DNA from: an uncultured Collinsella sp.
Lineage (GTDB): Bacteria; Actinomycetota; Coriobacteriia; Coriobacteriales; Coriobacteriaceae
Direction: 5' to 3'
NCBI GenBank assembly: GCA_900542965.1
Contig: UQPY01000029.1
Coordinates: forward strand, 1-26,718
Length of the DNA: 26,718 nucleotides
In this document: positions 1 through 7,300 of the stretch, in pieces
Position numbering within the stretch: position 1 is the stretch's first letter
Layout: the number at the start of each line of letters is the position of its first letter
Position numbers and translations under genes: made by a program
The notes under the pieces: model-generated
What the model was told of the DNA's origin: nothing
Database searches by the model: none
What the model saw: only the letters and a program-made list of their open reading frames with translations

Positions 1-1
1 G

Positions 2-55
2 GTCACCAAGCACAACCTCAAGTACCGCCGCTACTACCACCAGTTCGACTACTAA
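2..55 (+). CDS. C-terminal end of an unidentified protein (partial)
   Basis: The first frame open from the window edge encodes 17 residues ending in the Tyr/His-rich tail RRYYHQFDY and a TAA stop at 53-55. A strong terminator follows about 50 nt later, so this is very probably the true 3' end of a plus-strand gene that begins outside the window. Too little is visible to name the family. Confidence 0.55.
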   Translation, partial: VTKHNLKYRRYYHQFDY

Positions 56-107
56 GAGCTGGCCGCAGGGCCGATATCTTGGCTGGTTGATATCTCGACC
101 CTACACA

Positions 108-139
108 AGGGCGTCCGCATTCGCGCGGGCGCCCTTTTT
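108..139 (+). terminator. Rho-independent terminator of the partial upstream gene
   Basis: An 11-bp stem (AGGGCG at 108-113 pairs with CGCCCT at 130-135, extended inward by five pairs including one G-U) carries a 6-nt loop and is followed directly by TTTT at 136-139. It lies 52 nt after the stop of the partial gene. Confidence 0.85.
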
Positions 140-169
140 GCGTTGCCGTCGGCGCAGGGTGTCCTCGGC

Positions 170-320
170 GGAAATCTCATCCCGGAATTTCGGCTCAGAG
201 TGGGATGCGGTTTCCGGATGCGTCCCATTCTGAAGCCCCGAAACGGGACGCGCTTTCCGCTTGGGGTCCGATCCGGAAAGCTCATCCCGTTCCGAGCATC
301 AAATCCGGGACATGCTTTCC
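170..320. repeat. Tandem run of REP-like palindromes (GGAAA..CATCCC / GGGATG..TTTCC)
   Basis: Three palindromic units stand side by side. Unit 1 (170-215) has arms GGAAATCTCATCCC and GGGATGCGGTTTCC. Unit 2 (about 214-258) is more diverged and ends GGGACGCGCTTTCC. Unit 3 (275-320) has arms GGAAAGCTCATCCC and GGGACATGCTTTCC. A further decayed copy may lie at about 334-384. A related single copy lies at 5248-5293. No coding gene is supported between 56 and 494; apart from these repeats and two terminator-like hairpins I see nothing there. The arms suggest a dispersed intergenic family; its spread beyond this window was not tested. Confidence 0.7.
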
Positions 321-414
321 GCGCTCCGCCCCTTGCAGAAAGCGCGTCTCCTTCCAAACACAAATCTTGCGGTACAGCTTCTGCAAAGACGCGAAGTGGC
401 CGCTGACAGCAAAG

Positions 415-446
415 AGGGGCTGCCGAGACAATGCCCGACGGCCCCT
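415..446 (-). terminator. Possible terminator of the minus-strand heptad-repeat gene
   Basis: AGGGGC (415-420) and GCCCCT (441-446) form a 6-bp stem about 50 nt beyond the stop of the minus-strand gene at 495. On the minus strand it is followed by TCTTTGCTGT, a weak U-tract. The position is right but the tract is poor, so the call is tentative. Confidence 0.4.
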
Positions 447-494
447 CCCCTCATAACTTGCTATCGATGCCAATCGCCACAAGGGCGCGGCTGC

Positions 495-2924
495 CTACTT
501 GCTGATCGCGCCCGTCATATAGATAAACTGCACGCGATTTATATGTCCGCCCTGCTCGCCGTTGACAAAGTCCGTCGGCGTAAAGCCGGGGTTGAGCATT
601 TCCTCGATCTTGTCCTTAACGGTGTCGATGACCTGAGTATCGAGATTGCTCGTTCGGTCGGTAAGCTCCTGCATGCCGTTGCCGAGCTCGGATGCGCCGC
701 TGGCAAGCGTACCTGCACCCGAGGAGAGAAGATTCATGCCGCTAGCAAGGCTAGCAGCACCTGTCTTGAGCTGCGCCGCACCGTTGTTGAGCTGTGATGC
801 GCCGTTGGCAAGCGCGGGCGTGGCACCGTTGAGCTGCTGTGTGCCCGCAGCAAGCTGGTCGGTGCCCGCGGCAAGAGCCGCGGCGCCATCGCTCAGCTGA
901 CCCGCGCCCGTTGCTGCAGAGCCAACACCGGCGACAAGACCGGGGTTCACGGCCGTGGGGTTTGCCGGGTTGATCGCGCTGTTCATATAGGCGATGGCTC
1001 CGGCCAGGCTCAGCTGTTGGCCATCCTGGACAGTGGTGTAGCCCTGAATGGCGCTATCGAGCGCGGTGACGGCACCCTGGGCGCCGCCCTGGGCGCCGGC
1101 CGCCTGGGCCAAAGTCGTAACCTGATCGGTAAGCGTGCCAAACATGGACTCGGCACCCTTAAGGCCCTGCGACACCTGCGTGTTAAGACCCTGCGCGCCC
1201 GCAACGGCATTGGATGCAGAATCGAGAAGCGCGGTAAGACCCGTCGCATCGGCGCTCGATGCCGCCGTGGCGGCGGCACCCGCGCTGGTAGCAGCATTGC
1301 CGGCACTTGCGGTGGCGGCATCCAGCTGTGCCGTAGCCTCGCTTAGCTTGGCTGCCGCAGCCTTGGCGGAGTCGAGATCGGCCGCGTTATCCAGCGCGTC
1401 CTGAGCATCGGCGACCGCCGCCTTGGCAGCGGCAATAGATGCAACGGTGCTCTCGGCGCCAGCCTTTGCGCTCTCGGCGTTAGCCTTTGCTGCATCGTTG
1501 CCCATGGCGCTCGCGGCCTGCTTTGCCCCGCCGAGCGCCTGCTGTGCACCGGCAAGGTACTGCCCCTCGCCGCTGAGCGCCGCCGTAAGACCCTGCGGCC
1601 CGTACAGCGCGCTGTAGGCGTTGCCCGACGTAGCGGTCACGGCGTCCTGGGCCGCCTTGGCCGCAGCCTGCGCCTTGGCAAGGTTTGCCTCCTGAGCCTG
1701 CTTGCCCAGCGTCAGCGCGTCGACGTACGTATCGGACCCAGCGGCAATTCCACTTATGCCGCCCGAGATCTGCTGTGCGCTCCCCTGCAGCTTGGAAAGG
1801 CCCGCCGAAAGATCGGACGCACCGCCCTTAAGCTGCACGGCACCGGCATTAACCCCCTCGGCACCGGCATTAAGGTTGCTCACGCCTTCGACCAGCGTGG
1901 GGACCTGCGCGTTGAGCTGACTCGTACCCGCCGCGAGCGCAGCGGCGCCACTGGACAGCGTGCCGGCACCGGTATTGGCCGTGGCAAGCGAGGCCGCGAG
2001 CGTCTTGACACCGTCGGCAACCTGGCCAGCACCGCTATTGGCCGTAGCAATACCGTTGGAGAGCTCCACGAGCTGGCTCGTATCCATGCTGCTCGAGTCC
2101 ACATCGATGGCAAGATTCAGCGGCACGCCGACAATCTGCCAGCCATCAAACTCAAAATCCTCAACATCGGTCGTAATGGTGTAGTCTCCGGTGCTGCCGG
2201 GAATCACCATGTAGGTAAGCTGCGTGTTGGAGCCGTTGGCAGCAACCGTGGCGCCCTCAGCCTCAATATCGTGTGCCTCGGCATCCTTAAGCTGACCGGT
2301 AATCTGAACCAGGTAGTTATCGACATAATCGCCACCGGTATAGTTGTCATTCTTTTCGACCTTGAGCTTCATGGTGAGCTTGCCGCTCTTGCCCGCCAAA
2401 TCCTTGGCGTCGATATCGCGGCCATCGAGCTGGTATGCCACGGTGACGTTCCACGGCATCTGAGTGTTCTTGTCCAGATCGCCCTGGTAGACAAAGTCCT
2501 GCACTCCCTGGCCCGTAACGGCAACCGACCCGCTGTCGTCCGTTAGTTTTTGAGTCGTCGATAGGTTGGTCACTTTGTTATAGGTGCCGGCATCGTCGAT
2601 CTTGACGCCCTTATTGGCCTCGAAGCTATTGACCACGTAAACACCCGTGCGATTGCCGTCGGCATCGGTTTTGACGTATACGACCTGGTTTTTCTTATAT
2701 CCCGGCGTGCTGTTATCGGAGTCCGTCGCCATCTGTTCACTCGTAGCCGAGGCAGCGCTCGTCGACCCTACGCCGTCGGCGAACACAACGGCACCGGGAA
2801 CGGTAAGGGCCACGGTCAGACCGGCGGCAAGAGCGAGCGCAGCGATGCGCTTATGGGGACGACGTACAAGATCGCGTTGGGCTTTGAGCTCTTTCGAAGC
2901 GGTATCAGTGGTATGGGTATGCAT
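495..2924 (-). CDS. Secreted Ala/Gly-rich heptad-repeat protein (YhgE/Pip-like), partner of an MMPL transporter
   Basis: An 809-aa protein. The N-terminus has a basic stretch (RRPHKR, residues 21-26), a hydrophobic core to about 48 and a likely signal-peptidase site after VVFA (residue 49). After a beta-rich region (about 70-290), the rest is dominated by Ala/Gly/Ser/Leu repeats of the type L-x-x-G-x-x-x-L (for example DGAAALAAGTDQLAAGTQQL), typical of the X-X-X-Leu-X-X-Gly heptads seen in YhgE/Pip-type and MMPL-associated proteins. Unlike YhgE/Pip there is no C-terminal membrane domain, so it may be released or held by partners. The start at 2924 was chosen because GGAAGGA lies 8 nt upstream and it clears the preceding MMPL stop; the frame stays open to 3239 but that part overlaps the transporter. 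The two genes are 32 nt apart and probably co-transcribed. A role in export of lipid or envelope material is inferred. Confidence 0.8.
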   Translation of the reverse strand: MHTHTTDTASKELKAQRDLVRRPHKRIAALALAAGLTVALTVPGAVVFADGVGSTSAASATSEQMATDSDNSTPGYKKNQVVYVKTDADGNRTGVYVVNSFEANKGVKIDDAGTYNKVTNLSTTQKLTDDSGSVAVTGQGVQDFVYQGDLDKNTQMPWNVTVAYQLDGRDIDAKDLAGKSGKLTMKLKVEKNDNYTGGDYVDNYLVQITGQLKDAEAHDIEAEGATVAANGSNTQLTYMVIPGSTGDYTITTDVEDFEFDGWQIVGVPLNLAIDVDSSSMDTSQLVELSNGIATANSGAGQVADGVKTLAASLATANTGAGTLSSGAAALAAGTSQLNAQVPTLVEGVSNLNAGAEGVNAGAVQLKGGASDLSAGLSKLQGSAQQISGGISGIAAGSDTYVDALTLGKQAQEANLAKAQAAAKAAQDAVTATSGNAYSALYGPQGLTAALSGEGQYLAGAQQALGGAKQAASAMGNDAAKANAESAKAGAESTVASIAAAKAAVADAQDALDNAADLDSAKAAAAKLSEATAQLDAATASAGNAATSAGAAATAASSADATGLTALLDSASNAVAGAQGLNTQVSQGLKGAESMFGTLTDQVTTLAQAAGAQGGAQGAVTALDSAIQGYTTVQDGQQLSLAGAIAYMNSAINPANPTAVNPGLVAGVGSAATGAGQLSDGAAALAAGTDQLAAGTQQLNGATPALANGASQLNNGAAQLKTGAASLASGMNLLSSGAGTLASGASELGNGMQELTDRTSNLDTQVIDTVKDKIEEMLNPGFTPTDFVNGEQGGHINRVQFIYMTGAISK

Positions 2925-2956
2925 TGCGGTATTCCTTCCAACTGCTTTGTAAAACG

Positions 2957-5089
2957 TTACTGAGCGGAGCCGTCCGCAGCCGATGCCTCGGTGGTATCCG
3001 AAACCGGATCCTGGGCATCCTTGGGCAAAAAATGAGCTTTGAGCGTGGTCTTGCCGATGAGGCCATCGAGCACATACAGGAAACCCGGCAGCGCAAAGAG
3101 TACGGCGACTAGGGAGATGCTCACGCCGACGCCCAGGAACCAGCCGATCTGCTTGAGCACGCCGTGGCTCGAGATCGCATGGATCAGGAAGCCACTGATC
3201 AGCAGAACCGATCCAGAGGTCAAAACAGGAATCGTGCAAGCTTCCATGGTCTCGAGTAGCGCTTCGCGCTTATGCATGGTCACGCGGTCCTCACGATAGC
3301 GGTCAGCAATCAGGATGCCGTAGTCGACGGCAACGCCCAGCTGGATGGAGCTCACAATTAAGTAGGCGAGGAAGAACTCGTGCATACCGGTGTAGAGCGG
3401 TGCAGCAAAGTTGATCCAGATCGAGGTCTCAATCACGAGCACCAAGATGATCGGCAGGCTCAGCGACTTGGTGGCCAGCAGCAAGACCGCGAACACGGCC
3501 ACGACGGCGATGAGGTCGACCTTGCCCTTATCGACGGTGATGGTGTCCTTAAGGTCGGTGGTGCTCACGCCCTCGCCGGCGAGCATTGCCTTACCCGGAT
3601 AATGTTTGTTCGCGATACAACGAATCTTCTTGACCAGCTTAAATGTACTCGGATCCTCGTAGGGCGCGGTAACCGTGAGCACCAAACGGCTGTAGTGCTC
3701 TCCCTCCACCAGATCGAGCGTGTCCTTTTCGGCCATGCCCGTGGGGATATAGGGACTCGCAACGTCAACATAGCTCTGGATGGACTTGACCTCGGGGAGC
3801 GCCTTGAGCTCATTGGAGAGTGCCTGCTCCTCGCTCACCTCTCCACGGGGAACGAGCACAACGTAGGTATCGGAGTTGCCAAAGACCTCCTTGACCTTGT
3901 CCATATCCTGACCAAGCCGCGTATCCGAACCAAAAATGTGCGAAGTGCCGTAGTAGTACGTGATATCGCTGGAGGTCGATGCCACACGCGCAGGGTAAAC
4001 CACGGCGAGGATCACGACGGCAGCGGGGATACAGACCTTGAGCACCAGACGGGCGAACTTACCCAGCGGCGGGACAAAGGGCCTGTGCTGCGATTTTTGC
4101 ACAAAGCCATCGAACTGAACGAACATCGAAGGAACAAAGGTAAAGACCGATACCAGGCTGATGGCGATACCCTTTGCAAGGGCAAGACCAAGGTCGGGGC
4201 CGATCTTAAACTGCATGGCGGCAAGCGCGATAAAGCCGATGCAGACCGTGCAACCGCTCGAAAACACGGCGACCGAGGACAGGCAGCACGACTGCACCAT
4301 GTCTTCGGCAACGCTGCCGTGGCGGCCACGCTCCTCGTTAAAGCGGTGCAGCAAAAAGACCGAGAAGTCCAGCGCGATGGCAACCTGCAAAATGGAGCCC
4401 GCAGAGTTGGTGACAAAGCTAATCTCGCCAAAGATGAGGTTGGTGCCCCAGTTGATAAACACCGAGACGCCCAGGCCCAGCAGCACCAGGATGGGTTCGG
4501 CCCAGCTGGTAGTCGTGATGACCAGAATCACGAAGATAATCGCTATGACAGCGACCGTGATAATGCTGATCTGCTGCTCGGTCGATGTGGTGGCGAGCGC
4601 GTTAGACATGGCCGAGCCCGTAATGGCGCCCTCGTCGCCCACGATATCTCGAATAGCGTCGGTTGCCTCGATCTCCTTTTCGGAATTAACCGTCACCGTA
4701 AACAGGGCGTTGTTCTTTTTGTAATAGGTCTCAACGGTGTCTTTGTCTTGCGTGGCAAGCGGCTGATCGATATCTGCCGCGTCGTCAAGCCATAGGACCT
4801 CCTCGACGCCGTCGACCTTTTTGATTTTGTCCTTGTATTTGAGCGCCTGAGCGATCGAGACATTGGGCACCATAACGCGACAGTTGGGAATGTCACCCTC
4901 AAACTCATCACCCATGGTATTCAGAGCGACGGTCGACGCCGCTTCGTCGGGCAGATAGCTCGTAATGTCGTAGTTAACGCCTACAAACTGGCGCAGGAAC
5001 AGGCATACCAGTGCTGCCACCGCATAGAACGCGATGATGGGTTTGCGGTGCTTCACGACCCATCGAAATAGCTTCTCTTTCAACCTCAA
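2957..5089 (-). CDS. MMPL/RND-superfamily membrane transporter
   Basis: A 710-aa polytopic protein with the two-fold RND layout: TM1 at about 16-33, an extracytoplasmic domain, a TM bundle at about 173-325, TM7 at about 347-367, a second extracytoplasmic loop, and a final TM bundle from about 530. The MMPL signature appears in each half (LDFSVFLLHRFNEER near 240-254 and VDYGILIADRYREDR in the second half). The length fits short MMPL/YdfJ-type transporters that export lipids or hydrophobic compounds; the substrate cannot be told. No ATG serves the reading frame. The start is TTG at 5089, or more likely TTG at 5083, which has GGAAG better spaced upstream (708 aa). A good promoter lies just upstream (5124-5152). 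It leads a two-gene unit with the heptad-repeat protein. Confidence 0.88.
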   Translation of the reverse strand: MRLKEKLFRWVVKHRKPIIAFYAVAALVCLFLRQFVGVNYDITSYLPDEAASTVALNTMGDEFEGDIPNCRVMVPNVSIAQALKYKDKIKKVDGVEEVLWLDDAADIDQPLATQDKDTVETYYKKNNALFTVTVNSEKEIEATDAIRDIVGDEGAITGSAMSNALATTSTEQQISIITVAVIAIIFVILVITTTSWAEPILVLLGLGVSVFINWGTNLIFGEISFVTNSAGSILQVAIALDFSVFLLHRFNEERGRHGSVAEDMVQSCCLSSVAVFSSGCTVCIGFIALAAMQFKIGPDLGLALAKGIAISLVSVFTFVPSMFVQFDGFVQKSQHRPFVPPLGKFARLVLKVCIPAAVVILAVVYPARVASTSSDITYYYGTSHIFGSDTRLGQDMDKVKEVFGNSDTYVVLVPRGEVSEEQALSNELKALPEVKSIQSYVDVASPYIPTGMAEKDTLDLVEGEHYSRLVLTVTAPYEDPSTFKLVKKIRCIANKHYPGKAMLAGEGVSTTDLKDTITVDKGKVDLIAVVAVFAVLLLATKSLSLPIILVLVIETSIWINFAAPLYTGMHEFFLAYLIVSSIQLGVAVDYGILIADRYREDRVTMHKREALLETMEACTIPVLTSGSVLLISGFLIHAISSHGVLKQIGWFLGVGVSISLVAVLFALPGFLYVLDGLIGKTTLKAHFLPKDAQDPVSDTTEASAADGSAQ

Positions 5090-5123
5090 TCTTCCATAAC
5101 GCTCAGCCTATGTTTTGCTCTTT

Positions 5124-5152
5124 GTTATATTCCACATTTGGTAGTTATACAA
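5124..5152 (-). promoter_or_regulatory. Sigma-70-type promoter of the MMPL operon
   Basis: On the minus strand, -35 TTGTAT (5147-5152) and -10 TATAAC (5124-5129) are separated by exactly 17 nt and lie about 35 nt before the MMPL start. The -10 matches consensus at 5 of 6 positions. Confidence 0.6.
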
Positions 5153-5247
5153 CATGTGTAGGATAAAGGCGCCATAAAGATATGCGATTGACGCGGTCCC
5201 GGAGCCAAAACAGCCGCTGCAGAAGCAGTTCGGAAAAGGTCCTCAGC

Positions 5248-5293
5248 GGAAACTGCATCCCAGTTTTTAGACGAAAAACGGGATATGGTTTCT
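5248..5293. repeat. Single REP-like palindrome of the same family as 170-320
   Basis: The arms GGAAACTGCATCCC (5248-5261) and GGGATATGGTTTCT (5280-5293) are near-perfect inverted repeats. The stem continues inward through GTTTTT and AAAAAC. It sits in the 389-bp gap between the divergent MMPL and his operons, away from both start sites. The rest of that gap (5160-5247 and 5294-5411) shows no gene that I can support. Confidence 0.65.
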
Positions 5294-5411
5294 GGTTGGC
5301 CTAGATAATCGTCAGATTTAGCTGAGCGTCTGCCCCTATGTTTCCAAATGAATACGGTGTGAGCTGCGGACAAGGATTTTCCCCGCAAGCACTCTAGTAT
5401 GCTAAAGTACC

Positions 5412-5443
5412 CAGAAGACCGGCGGAGCTATGCCGGTCTTCTG
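5412..5443 (+). promoter_or_regulatory. 12-bp perfect hairpin in the his operon leader
   Basis: The arms 5412-5423 and 5432-5443 (CAGAAGACCGGC and its complement) are perfectly complementary with an 8-nt loop. No T-run follows, so it is not a classical terminator. It ends 35 nt before the HisZ-HisG start codon. Possible -10 boxes (TAGTAT at 5395, TAAAGT at 5403) lie just upstream but lack a good -35, so the hairpin may form the extreme 5' end of the his mRNA. No His-rich leader peptide was found. Confidence 0.5.
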
Positions 5444-5478
5444 CTCTATATGAAACACAGCATGAGGAGGCTCACCAG

Positions 5479-7194
5479 ATGACGGCCACACCGTGGGGAT
5501 TCCGGGACATATTGCCCGAGGAGGCTCAGGCGCGCGAGGAGATCGCATGTACGGTGAAGGGCTGCTTTAGGGAGCATCATTACCTGCCGGTCGAGACGCC
5601 GCTGCTCGAGGACAAGGGCTCGCTCGAGGAAGGCGGCCGCATTGCGGACACGCCGTTTAAGCTCTTTGACGATGATGGCCGCCTGCTGGTGGTCCGTCCC
5701 GACAACACGCTGCCGATCGTGCGTCTGGTTTCGACCCGCATGCGCGCAGCCGACCTGCCCCTGCGCCTTCGCTACGAGGCGCCGGTGGTTCGCGAGTGCC
5801 AGCGCAATGCCGGTGGCTCGCGCCAGTTTACACAGCTGGGCTTTGAGCTTATCGGTGTGGGCGACACCGCGGGCGATGTCGAGATCGTCTCGCTGGTGGC
5901 GGAGGCCATGCGCAAGCTGGCGCTGCCCGATGCGCGCATTATTGCGGGCAGCGTTCGTCCGTTTAAGGAACTGCTTGCGGCGTGCGAAGATCGCGAGCTG
6001 GCTGCCGAGGCGCTGCGCTGCGTGCACGCCAACGACTTTGTGGGCCTCGATGCCCGCGTGGCGAAAAGCACCGAGTCCGAGGCCGTTAAGGTCGCCATTA
6101 GCGAGCTGCCGCGCCTGCACGGTGGTGCCGAGGTGCTCGACCGCGTCGACGCGCTTCTGGCGGCGGTGGGCATTGTCGCGCCGCTCACGCGCGAGCTGCG
6201 TGCCCTGGTCGAGGGCCTGGCTCCCGAGGACGCCCAGGTGCTGTCCTTCGACTTCTCCATCATGAACTCGTTTGATTACTACACGGGTCTGGTCTTTAAG
6301 GCCTATGCCGGCGGCCTGCCCGATCCGGTGGGTTCGGGCGGACGCTACGACTCCATCTTTACCGGTGCATTTGGCGACGGCATCGAGGTGCCGGCGGCGG
6401 GCTTCGCCTTTTCGCTCGAGCGTCTGGAGGCCGCGCACACCTCGGCCGAGGACGCTGCTTCCGATGGCGATCACGCCGTGGGGCGCGGTGCCGAGGGTCC
6501 GCTGCGCATTGCCGTGCCCAAGGGCTCGCTTAAGGCCGACACGCTCGACGTGCTCGAGGCCGCGGGCTTGGATGTCTCTGAGCTGCGTGACCCCGGTCGT
6601 CACCTCATCGTGCGCGGCCGCGACACACAGGCCGGTGAGGGTGCGGTCGGCGATATCGAGTTTGTCATCGTGCGTCCCAGCGACGCGCCCGCCTTTGTGG
6701 GCTGCGGCGGTGCCGACTGCGGCATCTGCGGCTGGGACTCGCTTATCGAGGCAGACCTCAACCTGCTGCAGCTGGTCGACCTGGGCTACGGTCTGTGCAC
6801 GTTTATCGAGGCGGAGCCCGCGTGGCGCGCCGGCCAGGCCGAGCGCAACTATGCCCGCCGTGGGTCGCTTCGCGTGGCAACCAAGTACCCGCGCATCGCG
6901 AGTGCCTGGTATGCCGAGCGCGGCGTGAACGCCGACATCGTCTCGCTGCACGGCAACATCGAGCTGGGCCCCATTGTCGGCATGACCGATCGCATCGTGG
7001 ACATTACCGCCACGGGCGCCACGCTGCGTGACAATGACCTGGTCATCACCGGCCGCATCATGGACTGCACGGCCCGCTTCTTTGTCAATCCAGGCGCCGC
7101 ACGTCTTGATCCGCGCGTACGCAATCTGGCAGATCGCTTGGCGGCAGCCGTGAAGGACAAGCATTTTGAGCCCGTTGCGGGCTCGGCACAATAG
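5479..7194 (+). CDS. hisZG: HisZ-HisG fusion: ATP phosphoribosyltransferase with its regulatory subunit
   Basis: A 571-aa protein catalysing the first step of histidine synthesis (ATP + PRPP to phosphoribosyl-ATP). Residues 1 to about 320 are HisZ, the catalytically inactive class II histidyl-tRNA synthetase paralog (N-terminal TPWGFRDILPEEA, VVRPDNTLPIVRLV at 71-84, FDYYTGLVFKAY at 265-276). A linker of about 20 residues leads to a short-form HisG (341-571) with RIAVPKGSLK, the D-C-G-I-C-G-W-D region, RVATKYPRIA and the PRPP-binding segment DITATGATL (508-516). Short HisG enzymes normally need separate HisZ subunits in a hetero-octamer; here both are one chain. ATG at 5479 has GAGGAGG 8 nt upstream. 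It opens the his operon, with hisD 106 nt downstream. No frameshift or stop is needed to join the halves. Confidence 0.93.
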   Translation: MTATPWGFRDILPEEAQAREEIACTVKGCFREHHYLPVETPLLEDKGSLEEGGRIADTPFKLFDDDGRLLVVRPDNTLPIVRLVSTRMRAADLPLRLRYEAPVVRECQRNAGGSRQFTQLGFELIGVGDTAGDVEIVSLVAEAMRKLALPDARIIAGSVRPFKELLAACEDRELAAEALRCVHANDFVGLDARVAKSTESEAVKVAISELPRLHGGAEVLDRVDALLAAVGIVAPLTRELRALVEGLAPEDAQVLSFDFSIMNSFDYYTGLVFKAYAGGLPDPVGSGGRYDSIFTGAFGDGIEVPAAGFAFSLERLEAAHTSAEDAASDGDHAVGRGAEGPLRIAVPKGSLKADTLDVLEAAGLDVSELRDPGRHLIVRGRDTQAGEGAVGDIEFVIVRPSDAPAFVGCGGADCGICGWDSLIEADLNLLQLVDLGYGLCTFIEAEPAWRAGQAERNYARRGSLRVATKYPRIASAWYAERGVNADIVSLHGNIELGPIVGMTDRIVDITATGATLRDNDLVITGRIMDCTARFFVNPGAARLDPRVRNLADRLAAAVKDKHFEPVAGSAQ

Positions 7195-7222
7195 CGCGAG
7201 CACGCAACGGGCGCCCCAACGT

Positions 7223-7255
7223 CCGGGCTGCGGGCTGATTGGCGCCGCCGCCCGG
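7223..7255 (+). other. Intercistronic hairpin between hisZG and hisD
   Basis: CCGGGC (7223-7228) pairs with GCCCGG (7250-7255), then after one mismatch GCGG (7230-7233) pairs with CCGC (7245-7248). TCTCTCG and then TTTTT follow at a distance, so termination would be weak. It is the only sizeable spacer in the operon apart from hisB-hisH and could be a partial attenuator or a processing/stability element. Confidence 0.4.
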
Positions 7256-7300
7256 TCTCTCGTTTTTCGAACAAAACCTCGACCGATAGGGGATACCGAT

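Noticed and set aside
170..320. CRISPR array
   Set aside because: The units are variable palindromes without uniform direct repeats or unique spacers, and no cas genes are in the window.
2925..3239. N-terminal extension of the heptad-repeat protein by 105 residues
   Set aside because: It would overlap the coding end of the MMPL gene and has no typical protein character; the ATG at 2924 has a good ribosome site and is followed by a signal peptide.
3380..4795. Plus-strand frame of 471 codons within the MMPL gene
   Set aside because: It is a shadow frame rich in Asp/His/Gly/Arg without recognisable domains, opposite a clear membrane transporter.
5338..5397. A 19-codon frame upstream of the his operon as a His leader peptide
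   Set aside because: It contains no histidine codon and no ribosome site, so it does not fit his attenuation.
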